Positions 50,619-59,419 of a DNA stretch of 64,000 nt are shown here, in pieces (position 1 is the first letter of the stretch; each line of letters opens with the position of its first letter). The notes below the pieces were generated by a model. The model saw nothing but the letters and a program-made list of their open reading frames with translations. It had not been told where the DNA came from and did no database searches. Source of the stretch: Verrucomicrobiaceae bacterium UBA7681. GTDB taxonomy: Bacteria > Verrucomicrobiota > Verrucomicrobiia > Verrucomicrobiales > Verrucomicrobiaceae. Both the position numbers and the translations under genes were made by a program. The stretch is from NCBI GenBank assembly GCA_002482965.1, contig DLGZ01000004.1, positions 135,144-199,143 on the forward strand, given 5' to 3'.

Positions 50619-53600
50619 TCAGTGGGAGGGTTCAAACAGCGCGCTTTGATCATCGTCAGGATCGAGCGAGGCCGAGGTGGCTTTCGTGCTGGCGAGCAGG
50701 GCGAAGACGGCGGGGAGGAAGAACAGGGTGGCGACGGTGGCGAGTGCGAGACCGCCGACGACGGCAGTGCCAAGCGGGGCCGTCTGACCGGAGCCGAGGG
50801 CGAGGGGCAGCATGCCGGCGATCATGGCAAAGCTGGTCATCAAGATGGGACGCAGGCGGCTGACCGAACCTGCGATGGCGGCAGCGCGACGGTCTCCGCC
50901 GCTGCTGAGACGTTCGCGATCGGCAAAGGTGACCAGCAGGATGGCATTGGCGACTGCGACGCCCACGGCCATGATGGCCCCCATGGCGGACTGGATGTTG
51001 ATGGTGGTGCCGGTGAAGAAGAGCGCGAGCACCACGCCCGCAATGACCGCAGGCATGGTGGAGATGACGACGATGGCGAGTCGCAGCGACTGGAAGTTTG
51101 CGCAGAGCAGCAGGAAGATGACGATGATGGCGATGACGAGACCGCGGCTGAAGCCGGAGTAGAGCTGCTCAAACGGAACGACCTGCCCGCGCACATCCAC
51201 CTTCGTTTTGCCATCTGGTGCAGGGCCTACTTCGGCGATGGCCTTGCGGATTTTCGCGATGGCGCTGCCGAAGTCGATGTCGTGAATGTTGGCGGTGATA
51301 CTGACGACGCGGACGAGGTTGTAGCGCTCGTAGGTGCCGATGGTGGTGCCTTTTTCGATCTTGGCGAGGTTGCGCATCAGCACGGTGCCGCCGTCTTTGC
51401 TGGTGATCGGGATGTTGCCGAGGTCTTCCAATGTTTGCGTGCGTTCTTCGGGGATCTGCACGGCGATGTTGAAGCTGATGCCTGTCTTGGGATCGGCCCA
51501 GTAGACGGGGGTGGTGAACTTGCTCGAAGTGGTCGCGGCTACGAGGCTGCGAGTGACGTCCTCGACATCTACGCCGAGCAGCCCGGCGCGTTCGCGGTCG
51601 ATCTGAACATTGACCGAAGGCGCATCGAGGGTTTGGGCGATCTGGGCGTCGCGTAGGAACTTGAGTTCGCTGAATTTGGCGAGGAGCTTTTCTGCATGTG
51701 CCTTGCTATCTGGCAGGCTGGGGCCGCTGACGACGATTTCAAGCGGTGTGGATGAGCCAAAGCTCATCACGCGGCTGACGATGTCGTTGGGCTCGAAGGA
51801 CAGACGGACTTCGGGGAGTTCGCGGCCGATGATGTCGCGCAGCTTTTCCTGCAAGGTCGCGACGTCGTCCCATCCGGGGCGGAGCTGAACGGCCAGCCAG
51901 CCTTCCTCGGGGCCACCGTTCCAGAGATGGACCAGATTGACGGGGAAGCTGGAGTTGTGCACGCCGACCATGCCGATGGAGAACTCGATCCCGGCCTCCT
52001 CGCCGATAATCTTTAGGATGCGCTGGGCGATGGCCTCGGTGCGTGCGACTTGAGTGCCGCTGGGTGCGCGGAAACGCAGCGCGAACTGGCCGGAATCTGT
52101 CGCAGGGAAAATCTCAGAGCCGAGGAAGGGGCCGAAGGTGAGGATGATCAGCGCCGCACCGCCGAGATACGCCGGAACGAGAATGAAGCGCATGGTCACG
52201 GCGGCTCGCACGAGTCCGCCATAACTGCGGGCCAGGACGCCGGGCTTCTCTTCGTGCAGCTTCCGCTTCTTCGGCAGCAGCCACACCGAGAGCACGGGCA
52301 CAAGCGTGCTGGAGAGAATGAAGGAGGCGAACATCGCAAAGCCAACGGCCAGGGCGAGCGGGACGAAGAGCGCCTTGGCCGCGCCGACCATGAAGAAGGC
52401 TGGAATAAATACCGCGAGGATGCAGAGCATCGCCAGCAGGCGCGGGAGCGTGGTCTCCAGCGTGCCGTCGAGCGCTGCACGGGCCAGCGGTTTGCCACGG
52501 GCGAGATGCGTGTGGATGTTTTCCACGGTCACGGTTGCTTCATCGACCAAGATGCCGACTGAGAGCGCCATGCCGCCGAGCGTCATGAGGTGGATGTTTT
52601 CTCCGGTGATCCACAGGCCGAAGGATGAGGCTAGCAGGGAGAGCGGAATGTTGATGATGACGATGAAGGCGGTGCGGAGATCACGCAAGAAGAGCAGCAC
52701 CATGAGGCCGGTGAGGATGGCACCGAGGCCGCCTTCTTTGAGCAGATCGCGGATGCTGCGATTGACCACAGGTGTCTGATCGAATTCAAAGCTCACTTTG
52801 ATGCCTTCAGGCAGCAGCTTTTGGAATTCCGGGATGGCTGCACGTACAGTTTTCACGACTTCGAGCGTGGAGGCTTCCGCACGTTTGGTGACGGGCAGAT
52901 AGACGGTGCGTATGCCGTTTGCCAGTGCGTAGGAAGTGGTCACGTCGGCGGAGTCAGAGACCGCTGCGACATCGCGGATGAAGACGGCACCTTTGTCGGT
53001 GCGGCGCAGCGGGATGGCTTCGAGGTCCTTGATGTTCGTCACGATCGCGTTCGTCGGCACGATGGGATACTTGCCATCGAGGTTCATGTTGCCGGAGGGG
53101 CTGATGGGATTTCCCCGGGCGATGGCGCCCACGATGTCATTGGGCGAGAGGCCGTAGCTGCGCATGCGGTCGGGGTTCACGTTCACCACGATGGCACGCG
53201 AGCTGCCGCCGAAGGGAGGAGGAGCGGACACACCAGGGAGTGTGGCGAAGGCTGGGCGCACCTTGTTGAGAGCCTGGTCCTGCATCTGGTTCAGCGTGAT
53301 GTTTGGATCATCCGTGGAGAAGACGAGATGGCCAACGGCGACGCTGCCTGCATCGAAACGCATAATGAACGGCGCGACCGTGCCCGGAGGCATGAAGGCG
53401 CGTGCGCGGTTCACCTGCGCGACGGTTTCCGACATGGCCTGGCTCATGTCCGTGCCGGGATGAAACTGCAGCTTCATGATGGAAGCGCCCTGGATGGACT
53501 TCGACTCCACGTGCTCAATGTTCGAGATGTAGAGGAAGTGGTACTCGTAGCGGTAGGTCAGGTAGCCTTCCATTTGCAGCGGGTCCATGCCGCCAAAGGG

Positions 53601-53747
53601 CTGCGCCACATAGATCGTCGGGATGCCCAGCGGCGGGAAGATGTCGCGCGTCATGCGCTGGAGTCCGAGCCAGGCCCCGAGGCAGACGGCCACCACAGCA
53701 ACCAAAACAGACCAGGGATGGCGGAGGGCAAAGCGGGCGAGGGACAT
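50619..53747 (-). CDS. RND family efflux pump inner-membrane transporter
   Basis: A 1042-aa RND transporter of normal length. The N-terminus (FALRHPWSVLVAVVAVCLGA) and twelve predicted helices fit the family. The proton-relay helix 4 reads GGMALSVGILVDEATVTVEN, with the acidic pair as Asp-Glu. Other hallmarks are VLLFLRDLRTAFIVIINIP, GSEIFPATDSGQFALRFRAPSGT and GAIMAVGVAVANAILLVTFAD. It resembles drug/solvent HAE-type pumps more than CzcA metal pumps, since no Met-rich or His-rich copper/zinc motifs are seen. It is the first gene of the pump-adaptor-TolC operon. Substrate unknown. Confidence 0.94.
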   Translation of the reverse strand: MSLARFALRHPWSVLVAVVAVCLGAWLGLQRMTRDIFPPLGIPTIYVAQPFGGMDPLQMEGYLTYRYEYHFLYISNIEHVESKSIQGASIMKLQFHPGTDMSQAMSETVAQVNRARAFMPPGTVAPFIMRFDAGSVAVGHLVFSTDDPNITLNQMQDQALNKVRPAFATLPGVSAPPPFGGSSRAIVVNVNPDRMRSYGLSPNDIVGAIARGNPISPSGNMNLDGKYPIVPTNAIVTNIKDLEAIPLRRTDKGAVFIRDVAAVSDSADVTTSYALANGIRTVYLPVTKRAEASTLEVVKTVRAAIPEFQKLLPEGIKVSFEFDQTPVVNRSIRDLLKEGGLGAILTGLMVLLFLRDLRTAFIVIINIPLSLLASSFGLWITGENIHLMTLGGMALSVGILVDEATVTVENIHTHLARGKPLARAALDGTLETTLPRLLAMLCILAVFIPAFFMVGAAKALFVPLALAVGFAMFASFILSSTLVPVLSVWLLPKKRKLHEEKPGVLARSYGGLVRAAVTMRFILVPAYLGGAALIILTFGPFLGSEIFPATDSGQFALRFRAPSGTQVARTEAIAQRILKIIGEEAGIEFSIGMVGVHNSSFPVNLVHLWNGGPEEGWLAVQLRPGWDDVATLQEKLRDIIGRELPEVRLSFEPNDIVSRVMSFGSSTPLEIVVSGPSLPDSKAHAEKLLAKFSELKFLRDAQIAQTLDAPSVNVQIDRERAGLLGVDVEDVTRSLVAATTSSKFTTPVYWADPKTGISFNIAVQIPEERTQTLEDLGNIPITSKDGGTVLMRNLAKIEKGTTIGTYERYNLVRVVSITANIHDIDFGSAIAKIRKAIAEVGPAPDGKTKVDVRGQVVPFEQLYSGFSRGLVIAIIVIFLLLCANFQSLRLAIVVISTMPAVIAGVVLALFFTGTTINIQSAMGAIMAVGVAVANAILLVTFADRERLSSGGDRRAAAIAGSVSRLRPILMTSFAMIAGMLPLALGSGQTAPLGTAVVGGLALATVATLFFLPAVFALLASTKATSASLDPDDDQSALFEPSH

Positions 53748-53824
53748 TGACGGAAACTATGTAGGATGAAATGACGAGAAAGGCGGCTGGTAACTGGCTG
53801 GGAGCAACGGTTCTATCAGGTGGA

Positions 53825-55135
53825 TTAGATATGGGCAAGATGCTTGAAGAGGCCCAAGGCTGCGCAGGCAGCGATCACGGGCATGAGGCCGATTTTAAAG
53901 CGCTGCATGGCGATGAAGGCGACAACGGCAAGAACCGCAATGAAGGCATCAAAACCGCCGCTGGCAGGCCACAGGGCGTGGGTGGTGAACTTGACGCCGA
54001 GATTGAGGATGACACCGACGACGGCGGCTGTGATGGCGGTGAGCGCGGCGCTGAGTCGGGGCTGCTCGCCGAGTTTTTCAATGTGGGGTGCGCCGAGGAA
54101 GATGAAGAGGAAGCAGGGCAGGAAGGTGACCCAGGTGGTGATGAGTGCGCCGACCGTGGCTCCGGCGAAGGGAGTCAAGGCACCTGGATGCTGCCAGCCG
54201 CCGACGAAGCCGACGAATTGCAGCACCATGATGAGCGGGCCGGGTGTGGTCTCGGCGAGGGCGAGTCCGCTCATCATCTGCGGATGCGACAGCCAGCCAT
54301 GAATTTCCACCGTCTGCTGCGCGACATAGGGTAGCACCGCATACGCACCGCCGAAGGTGACGAGCGCGGCTTTGCTGAAAAACAATCCCTGCTGCGCCTG
54401 CGTGCTGCTCCAACCGAGCCAGCCTGCGATGACGAAGACGGGCAGCCACCAGAGCGTGAGACACAGCGCGGTGATGGTGAATGTGCGTGTCCAGGTGGCC
54501 TTGGGCACTGGTGGCAATGTGATGGCCGAGGCCTGCTCTTTGGCGGCACCGTGGCCTTTGCCAGCGGGGAACTGTTTTGGCAGCACGCGATTGCCAACAT
54601 AACCAAGCAAAGCTGCGCCAAGGATGATGAGGACGAAGGAAATCTGGAAAAAGTAGATGGCGATAAAACTCAGCGCAGCGACAAGCCAGAGCGTGGGGCT
54701 TTTGAGTGCCTTCTTGCCGATGCGCAGCACCGCCTCTGCCACGACGGCGATGACGGCACCGAGCAGGCCATGGAAGATCGCCGCGAGCCATGGCAGATGC
54801 CCGCCTGCCATGTAGAGCCAGCTCAGGCCAAACAGGATGAAGACGGACGGCAGCACAAACAACGCGCCCGCTGCGATGCCGCCCTTTGCGCCATGCAAGC
54901 GCCAGCCCAAGTAGGTGGCGAGCTGCTGCGCCTCCGGGCCGGGCAGGAGCATGCAGAAGTTCAGCGCGTGAAGGAAATGCGCGTCACTGATCCAGCGGCG
55001 CTTTTCGACGAGTTCCTTGTGCATGATGGCGATCTGCCCGGCGGGACCGCCGAAGCTGATGCAGCCGAGCTTGAACCAGTAGCGCAGTGCTTGGCTGAAG
55101 GAGGGCATGGAGGGCGGCGATCCATCTTGGCTCAT
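53825..55135 (-). CDS. chrA: chromate transporter (long-chain ChrA)
   Basis: A 436-aa membrane protein with two homologous CHR halves, as in long-chain ChrA. The start at 55135 is chosen because GGAGG lies 7 bases upstream; two earlier Met codons exist in frame. The first half has FKLGCISFGGPAGQIAIMH and NFCMLLPGPEAQQLATYLGW; the second half repeats the pattern as FSKAALVTFGGAYAVLPYVA and LALAETTPGPLIMVLQFVGFVGGW. It exports chromate from the cytoplasm, giving resistance. It lies 77 bases upstream of the RND operon on the same strand. No chrB regulator is near. Confidence 0.95.
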   Translation of the reverse strand: MSQDGSPPSMPSFSQALRYWFKLGCISFGGPAGQIAIMHKELVEKRRWISDAHFLHALNFCMLLPGPEAQQLATYLGWRLHGAKGGIAAGALFVLPSVFILFGLSWLYMAGGHLPWLAAIFHGLLGAVIAVVAEAVLRIGKKALKSPTLWLVAALSFIAIYFFQISFVLIILGAALLGYVGNRVLPKQFPAGKGHGAAKEQASAITLPPVPKATWTRTFTITALCLTLWWLPVFVIAGWLGWSSTQAQQGLFFSKAALVTFGGAYAVLPYVAQQTVEIHGWLSHPQMMSGLALAETTPGPLIMVLQFVGFVGGWQHPGALTPFAGATVGALITTWVTFLPCFLFIFLGAPHIEKLGEQPRLSAALTAITAAVVGVILNLGVKFTTHALWPASGGFDAFIAVLAVVAFIAMQRFKIGLMPVIAACAALGLFKHLAHI

Positions 55136-55183
55136 GAACGCCTCCATGCCAGAGGGCGCGACATTGTCCAATGAAGGAAAGTC

Positions 55184-55321
55184 TCAGTGCAGATAGATGC
55201 ACTCGTTGCTCATCATGAGCGCCTGACAGGGCAGCGCCCAGGCTTCCTGCTTGCGTTTGTTGCGAGCTGCGGGCGGCGGCGAGGCGATTTTCAGCGCGGC
55301 CGCTCCAGCCGTCAGAGAAGG
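55184..55321 (-). pseudogene. remnant of a DUF1553 (PSD1-type) gene, 3' end only
   Basis: Read on the minus strand, these bases encode LTAGAAALK, then KQEAWALPCQALMMSNECIYLH and a TGA stop. This closely matches the last residues of the intact PSD1 protein at 59420-62233 (LTAADASLN, then REQEAWALLCQALMMSNEFIYLR). No start or further upstream similarity exists: the fragment is cut off by the end of the bestrophin gene. It is most likely what is left of a second DUF1553 gene after deletion. Confidence 0.75.
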
Positions 55322-56304
55322 ACGTTGTTTTCGGGTTGCAGCTTCGGGGGCAGTTTTTCTTCGCCAAGGATCTCGCGGACATCGATCTCGATGTTGCGGC
55401 AGATGGTGGAAATGGGGGTGTCGTTGATGGCGTTGTCGAAGGGGTTTTCGCTGAACTCGCCGGTCTGCTCCATGGTGTAGAAGATCCAGGAGATGAGGAC
55501 CGAAAAGGGAATGGTGAGCCAGACACCGGGCCCGCCAACAATGGCGCTGAGGTCCTTCAGCAGGCCAAAGGGGAGCAGCAGGATGAAGATCTGCACGAAG
55601 ATATGGCTGTTGATGCTGTACTGGCGGAAGAGCGGGGTCGTCTTGATGCGTTCGCACCCGCCCTGGAGATTGTGGAACTCATTGACGAGGCGCATGAGTT
55701 CGATGTGCTCGAAGGGATCGAGCGCACCCTCGCGCTTCAGCTGGGCAAGGTGCTCGGCATGAACTTTGAGGAGCATGCAGGCGGGATTGTTGAGGCTCTT
55801 GAGGTGGTCGAAATACTGCATCTTGTCGTGCTCCCCAAGGATGCGCTCGAGACCTTTCCCAAACTCCTCAAGCTCATGGCGCTCACCGGCGAAGGTCTTG
55901 TGGAGGTTTTGCTTGCTGGTGGCCCAGGGGATGGTGCGGCGCAGCTGCAGGCGGAGGATATTGATGAAGGCCAGATGGCGGTAGGCGGCCTCGCGCACTT
56001 GCTCGGAGTCGGCGGGCTGGCTGGCCTTCAGGTGGGCGACGAAGCTGCGGGAGGCATTGGTGATGCCACCCCACAGGCGGCGTGCCTCCCACAAGCGGTC
56101 GAATGCCTGGTTGTTCTTGAAGCCGACGAAGAACGCCACGGCGGTGCCGATGGTGCCGATGGGCAGGAAGGGAATGGCGATCCAGCGCATTCCCGCGAAA
56201 CGGTAGAGGACAACCGCGAAAGTGCTGATGAGCAGGGACTCAATGAAATTCCGGCGTGCGAAGTGCCAGAGAAGGATCAAACGGAAGTCTTTGCCGACGT
56301 ACAT
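55312..56304 (-). CDS. bestrophin family anion channel
   Basis: A 330-aa membrane protein from the ATG at 56304 (the frame extends to 56364). It matches bacterial bestrophins (UPF0187): LLISTFAVVLYRFAGMRW near the N-terminus, AVAFFVGFKNNQAFDRLWEARRLWGGITN, INILRLQLRRTIPW, and the C-terminal PFSVLISWIFYTMEQTGEFSENPFDNAIND with IEIDVREILGEE. Bestrophins form pentameric chloride or other ion channels. Its 3' end touches the DUF1553 remnant. Co-direction with chrA is probably coincidental. Confidence 0.92.
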   Translation of the reverse strand: MYVGKDFRLILLWHFARRNFIESLLISTFAVVLYRFAGMRWIAIPFLPIGTIGTAVAFFVGFKNNQAFDRLWEARRLWGGITNASRSFVAHLKASQPADSEQVREAAYRHLAFINILRLQLRRTIPWATSKQNLHKTFAGERHELEEFGKGLERILGEHDKMQYFDHLKSLNNPACMLLKVHAEHLAQLKREGALDPFEHIELMRLVNEFHNLQGGCERIKTTPLFRQYSINSHIFVQIFILLLPFGLLKDLSAIVGGPGVWLTIPFSVLISWIFYTMEQTGEFSENPFDNAINDTPISTICRNIEIDVREILGEEKLPPKLQPENNVLL

Positions 56305-56524
56305 GGGGTGCTGATGTGGTTTGGAAGGTGAAGCTGAGGGAGGCCGGATAAAAGCACTCTGCATGCCAGGCAGGGCTTCGGCGAAGATGGCGGTCTATAC
56401 GATGGCAAACACACGCTGCGCGATCAGTTTGTTGCGGCATTCACGTTGCCGGAGCTGGCAGGGACTGGTCTGAACAGGGTTTCGTGGTCGATGAGCTTGA
56501 TGTCCACGTCAGAGAGCAATGGGG

Positions 56525-58954
56525 TCAAGGCCGCCAGATGCCGTCATCGTACCATTCTTTGCACACGATTTTAGCGATGGGAGCGGTGTCCTCCTGAGAG
56601 AGCCATAGAGGCAGGCGCAGCGCTTGGGCGAAGGTATGATCATAGGCGGCAAAGAGGTGACGCAGGGCTGCGTGTGAGCGGCGCGCATAAACGGGGAAGC
56701 ACACGAGGTGCCCGCTGTCGGAGATGGCGAGGAGTTGCCGCGCCCATACGCGGTCCTTGGCATCGCGTGCGTAGAGCACACGTTTGTTGGCATCGAGCGC
56801 GTTTGCAGCGGTGGAGAAGCTGTTGAAGCTGCCGGCGCTGAGGCAAGTGCCAAAGTCCGTGCCCATGCGCAGAATGGCCTGCAGGTCATCTTCAGGCCCG
56901 ATGCGCACCGGGCCGATGTCGCGGACTTCGTGCTCAATGAAAAAGCCTTCGTTCCACTGCTGCGCACGCGGGCGTGGCAGCTTGCGCAGCCACTGCTGAT
57001 TGGCCGGGTGTGACAGCGTCCACTCGCGTGTGGCCTGCTGCTGTTCGCAGGCGTGCAGCAGGCGGCGGAAGGAGCGGCGGTTTTCCTCTCCAGCAGCTGC
57101 GGCGACGCGCAGCGTGTGTGAGGCGACGTTTTCGCCACCCAGGCTGGGAAAGCGGCGGCGCAGTGCCCACTCAGCCAGATCATCGAGCACCGCTAGGCGC
57201 AGCCGGTGGATGTTGCGCAGCAGTTCGTCCATGTAGTGTGCCCTCACGTGGACATGCAGTGAGTCGGCGGAGCGCAGTTTGTCGGGCACGCCAGGGAATC
57301 GCGGATGCGATGCGTGAATGGTGTCCATCATGACGATGACATGGGGCAGGGGTGTGATCGTTGGGTCGCAGGTGGTGAGGGGATGTTCGCGAAACGCTTC
57401 CCAAAGCTCAGTGCGCTCACGCCATTCCAGTTCGCCGATGCGGCGCATTGTACGCGCCCATTCAAGTGGGGAGGCCATCAGCATGCCGAGGAGGCAGCCT
57501 GCTGGCAGTTGCTTGGTCAACGACAGGCCGTTGAGAGCATTGGTCCGTGATGACCAGCCTACGAGTGCGGGCTGCATCTGCCGCCAGGTTTTCTCAGGCA
57601 CCTGAAGCAGCGCCGGATGTTCATCGACAGAAATGCAGCCCCACAGAGCTTCGATCATCACCGGGATGTCGTCGCCGGGGTGCTTTTCAAACTCACGTAC
57701 GCGCTGGAGCCACCGTAGCATCTGATGAACTGAATGGGAGGTCATGCCGGGGTGCTCAGGAGCGATGCGCCAGGCTTCGATGAGATCGGCGGCGAGTTTA
57801 CGCCGTGCTCGTGGTGTAGCGTACACTTCACGAAGCATGTCGTCCCAGTGATCAAGCCAGCGTGTCCATTTGCCAGCATCTTTGCCGCGCTTGCGCCCGA
57901 GGTAGCGCAGTGCTTCAAGAACACGGTTGATGACCACGGCGTCGAGAGGCCGGGCCATGAGGCGCTGGATGGCTGAAGACCAGTCTTTCAATCCGGTGGC
58001 CTGTTGCCAAATCTGCTTGGGGTTGCGCAGCCAGCTGGCGGCTTTGCCATGGAGGATGAGATGAAGCTCGCGACGGCGGGGTTCATGCTCTGGACGTGCC
58101 TGGGTCTGAAACTCCAGCCTCCACTGCCGGTGGTAATGCAAGGCATGCGCGAGGAAACGGGGCTTGCAGCCGTTGGCGAGACTCATGAAGCAGGTCTTGA
58201 CGGTATGGGTGAACTCCACTGGCTTTGCGAGATGATGCAGATTGGTGAGGAGCTTGTGCATGCCTGCGGGTGGTGGGCGCAGGTGCTGTTTGGTTTCCAT
58301 CAGGGAGCGCAGCAGAGGCAGGTGCTCGTGGACAAGCTGTTGCGCCAGCAGGGGCAGCCAGGCGATGTCGCCTTCATGCAAGAGGGTGGCTATCAGAGCT
58401 TCGCGGTCGGGTTCGAATCCACGGTTTAAAAGCGATGTGGCGGATTCAAGCGCCTCGTTCCAAGGCTGATGACGTGGACGAAGCCAAGGCAGCCAGAGGT
58501 GCGATGCGGAGGAGTGTGCGTGCTCATCATCATGGGTATGGGGCAAAGACGTGCCGAGTAGCTGGTGTGCTTCACGACGATGGGGTGAGAGTACTTCCAT
58601 CAAATGAAGACGTACGGAGGGATCGCCCAGCCAGGGGCGCACATCCCGGCCATACCAATGGCGTGGCAGCGGGCTGACGAGGAATGTGCCATCCGCTGGT
58701 AGTGAATGGTGGATGAGGATAACGTCCGCGAGTGTGCGTGCCGTGTGTGCTGCACATGACAGGCGCTGCCATGCCGCCGTGAGGAGATGCAAGGCGGGTG
58801 ATTTTTCGCAGGGTTCAATTTGGATGCGCCAGCCGCTGTCCACTGATCCGGCGGGACAGGTGGTGCGGAGGCGCTGCGCTGCTGGAAGCTGCTCCAGGCG
58901 CAGGGAAACGATTCGTCCCGACTGCAAGCGCAGGGGGAACTGCATGAGATTCAT
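56525..58954 (-). CDS. large protein of unknown function with conserved C-terminal domain
   Basis: An 809-aa protein counted from the ATG at 58954 (the frame is open to 59068). It has no signal peptide or membrane helix. Most of it (about 100-650) looks like helical repeats rich in Leu, His, Arg and Trp. The last 150 residues form a distinct domain: IGPVRIGPEDDLQAILRMGT, then DFGTCLSAGSFNSFSTAANA, LDANKRVLYARDAKDRVWAR and QLLAISDSGHLVCFPVYARR. This arrangement vaguely recalls PcfJ-like proteins of mobile elements, which I cannot confirm. No operon partner. The function is open. Confidence 0.7.
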   Translation of the reverse strand: MNLMQFPLRLQSGRIVSLRLEQLPAAQRLRTTCPAGSVDSGWRIQIEPCEKSPALHLLTAAWQRLSCAAHTARTLADVILIHHSLPADGTFLVSPLPRHWYGRDVRPWLGDPSVRLHLMEVLSPHRREAHQLLGTSLPHTHDDEHAHSSASHLWLPWLRPRHQPWNEALESATSLLNRGFEPDREALIATLLHEGDIAWLPLLAQQLVHEHLPLLRSLMETKQHLRPPPAGMHKLLTNLHHLAKPVEFTHTVKTCFMSLANGCKPRFLAHALHYHRQWRLEFQTQARPEHEPRRRELHLILHGKAASWLRNPKQIWQQATGLKDWSSAIQRLMARPLDAVVINRVLEALRYLGRKRGKDAGKWTRWLDHWDDMLREVYATPRARRKLAADLIEAWRIAPEHPGMTSHSVHQMLRWLQRVREFEKHPGDDIPVMIEALWGCISVDEHPALLQVPEKTWRQMQPALVGWSSRTNALNGLSLTKQLPAGCLLGMLMASPLEWARTMRRIGELEWRERTELWEAFREHPLTTCDPTITPLPHVIVMMDTIHASHPRFPGVPDKLRSADSLHVHVRAHYMDELLRNIHRLRLAVLDDLAEWALRRRFPSLGGENVASHTLRVAAAAGEENRRSFRRLLHACEQQQATREWTLSHPANQQWLRKLPRPRAQQWNEGFFIEHEVRDIGPVRIGPEDDLQAILRMGTDFGTCLSAGSFNSFSTAANALDANKRVLYARDAKDRVWARQLLAISDSGHLVCFPVYARRSHAALRHLFAAYDHTFAQALRLPLWLSQEDTAPIAKIVCKEWYDDGIWRP

Positions 58955-59419
58955 GAAATGAGAGAGGCCGCGATTGACCACACCAGTGCGCCGTCCGTGC
59001 GTGGTGCATCGCGGAAAGAGACGCGGACGACGGTGCAGGGGAGGACTGCGCGGGCGGGATGAGATCAACTCAACATCGCATATGCCGGCGGCTCATTGCG
59101 CCGCGCATGTCCAAGATGGTTCAGACGGCCTTCGTTATGAGGCCGTCAGCGCTGCAAGAAAACTGGTTTGCGCGGTGAACATGAGGCGATGTGTAAGCGC
59201 GGAATGTTGTTTGGCAAGGACGGAGTATGGGATGCGTCCCGATGCGGCGCGGTTGAGGCATTCGTGCGTGGGGGCTTGGAAACGAGGGGAGTCGCTTTGC
59301 TCAACCGCCTCGCTACAGGCTGAGATGGCTCCGCCATCCAGAGGCGAATGGGGGTGCGTCTACGGCTGGTGTTAGCGGGAGCGCTGTGCTCATCTCTGCG
59401 GAGCGAGATGGCTACTGTG
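58955..59419. other. gene-free region with hairpins and a REP-like repeat
   Basis: About 465 bases with no convincing gene. A perfect 8-bp hairpin GACGGCCT (59124-59131) / AGGCCGTC (59140-59147) lacks a U-run. A GATGGC-TCC-GCCATC hairpin lies at 59324-59338. The right end (59380-59418) is a copy of the repeat arm found near 63.5 kb. The promoter of the 809-aa gene should be near 58960-59060. Confidence 0.6.
59311..59418. repeat. diverged copy of a REP-like palindromic element
   Basis: The right arm GCGCTGTGCTCATCTC followed by TGCGGAGCGAGATGGCTACT (59380-59414) closely matches 63540-63574. The left arm carries a GATGGC-TCC-GCCATC hairpin (59324-59338) with the same GCTCCGC core as the other copy but different stem bases, i.e. 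compensated changes. It abuts the stop codon of the PSD1 gene. Confidence 0.6.

Noticed and set aside
50622..51656. A 344-codon open frame on the plus strand, rich in Asp, Gly and Glu
   Set aside because: Antisense to the RND pump gene; its composition is what GC-rich complement coding produces.
56430..56520. A short protein-like frame on the minus strand (SDVDIKLIDHETLFRPVPASS)
   Set aside because: It looks like a protein C-terminus but has no start codon after the preceding stop and no recognisable relative; a gene remnant is possible but unsupported.
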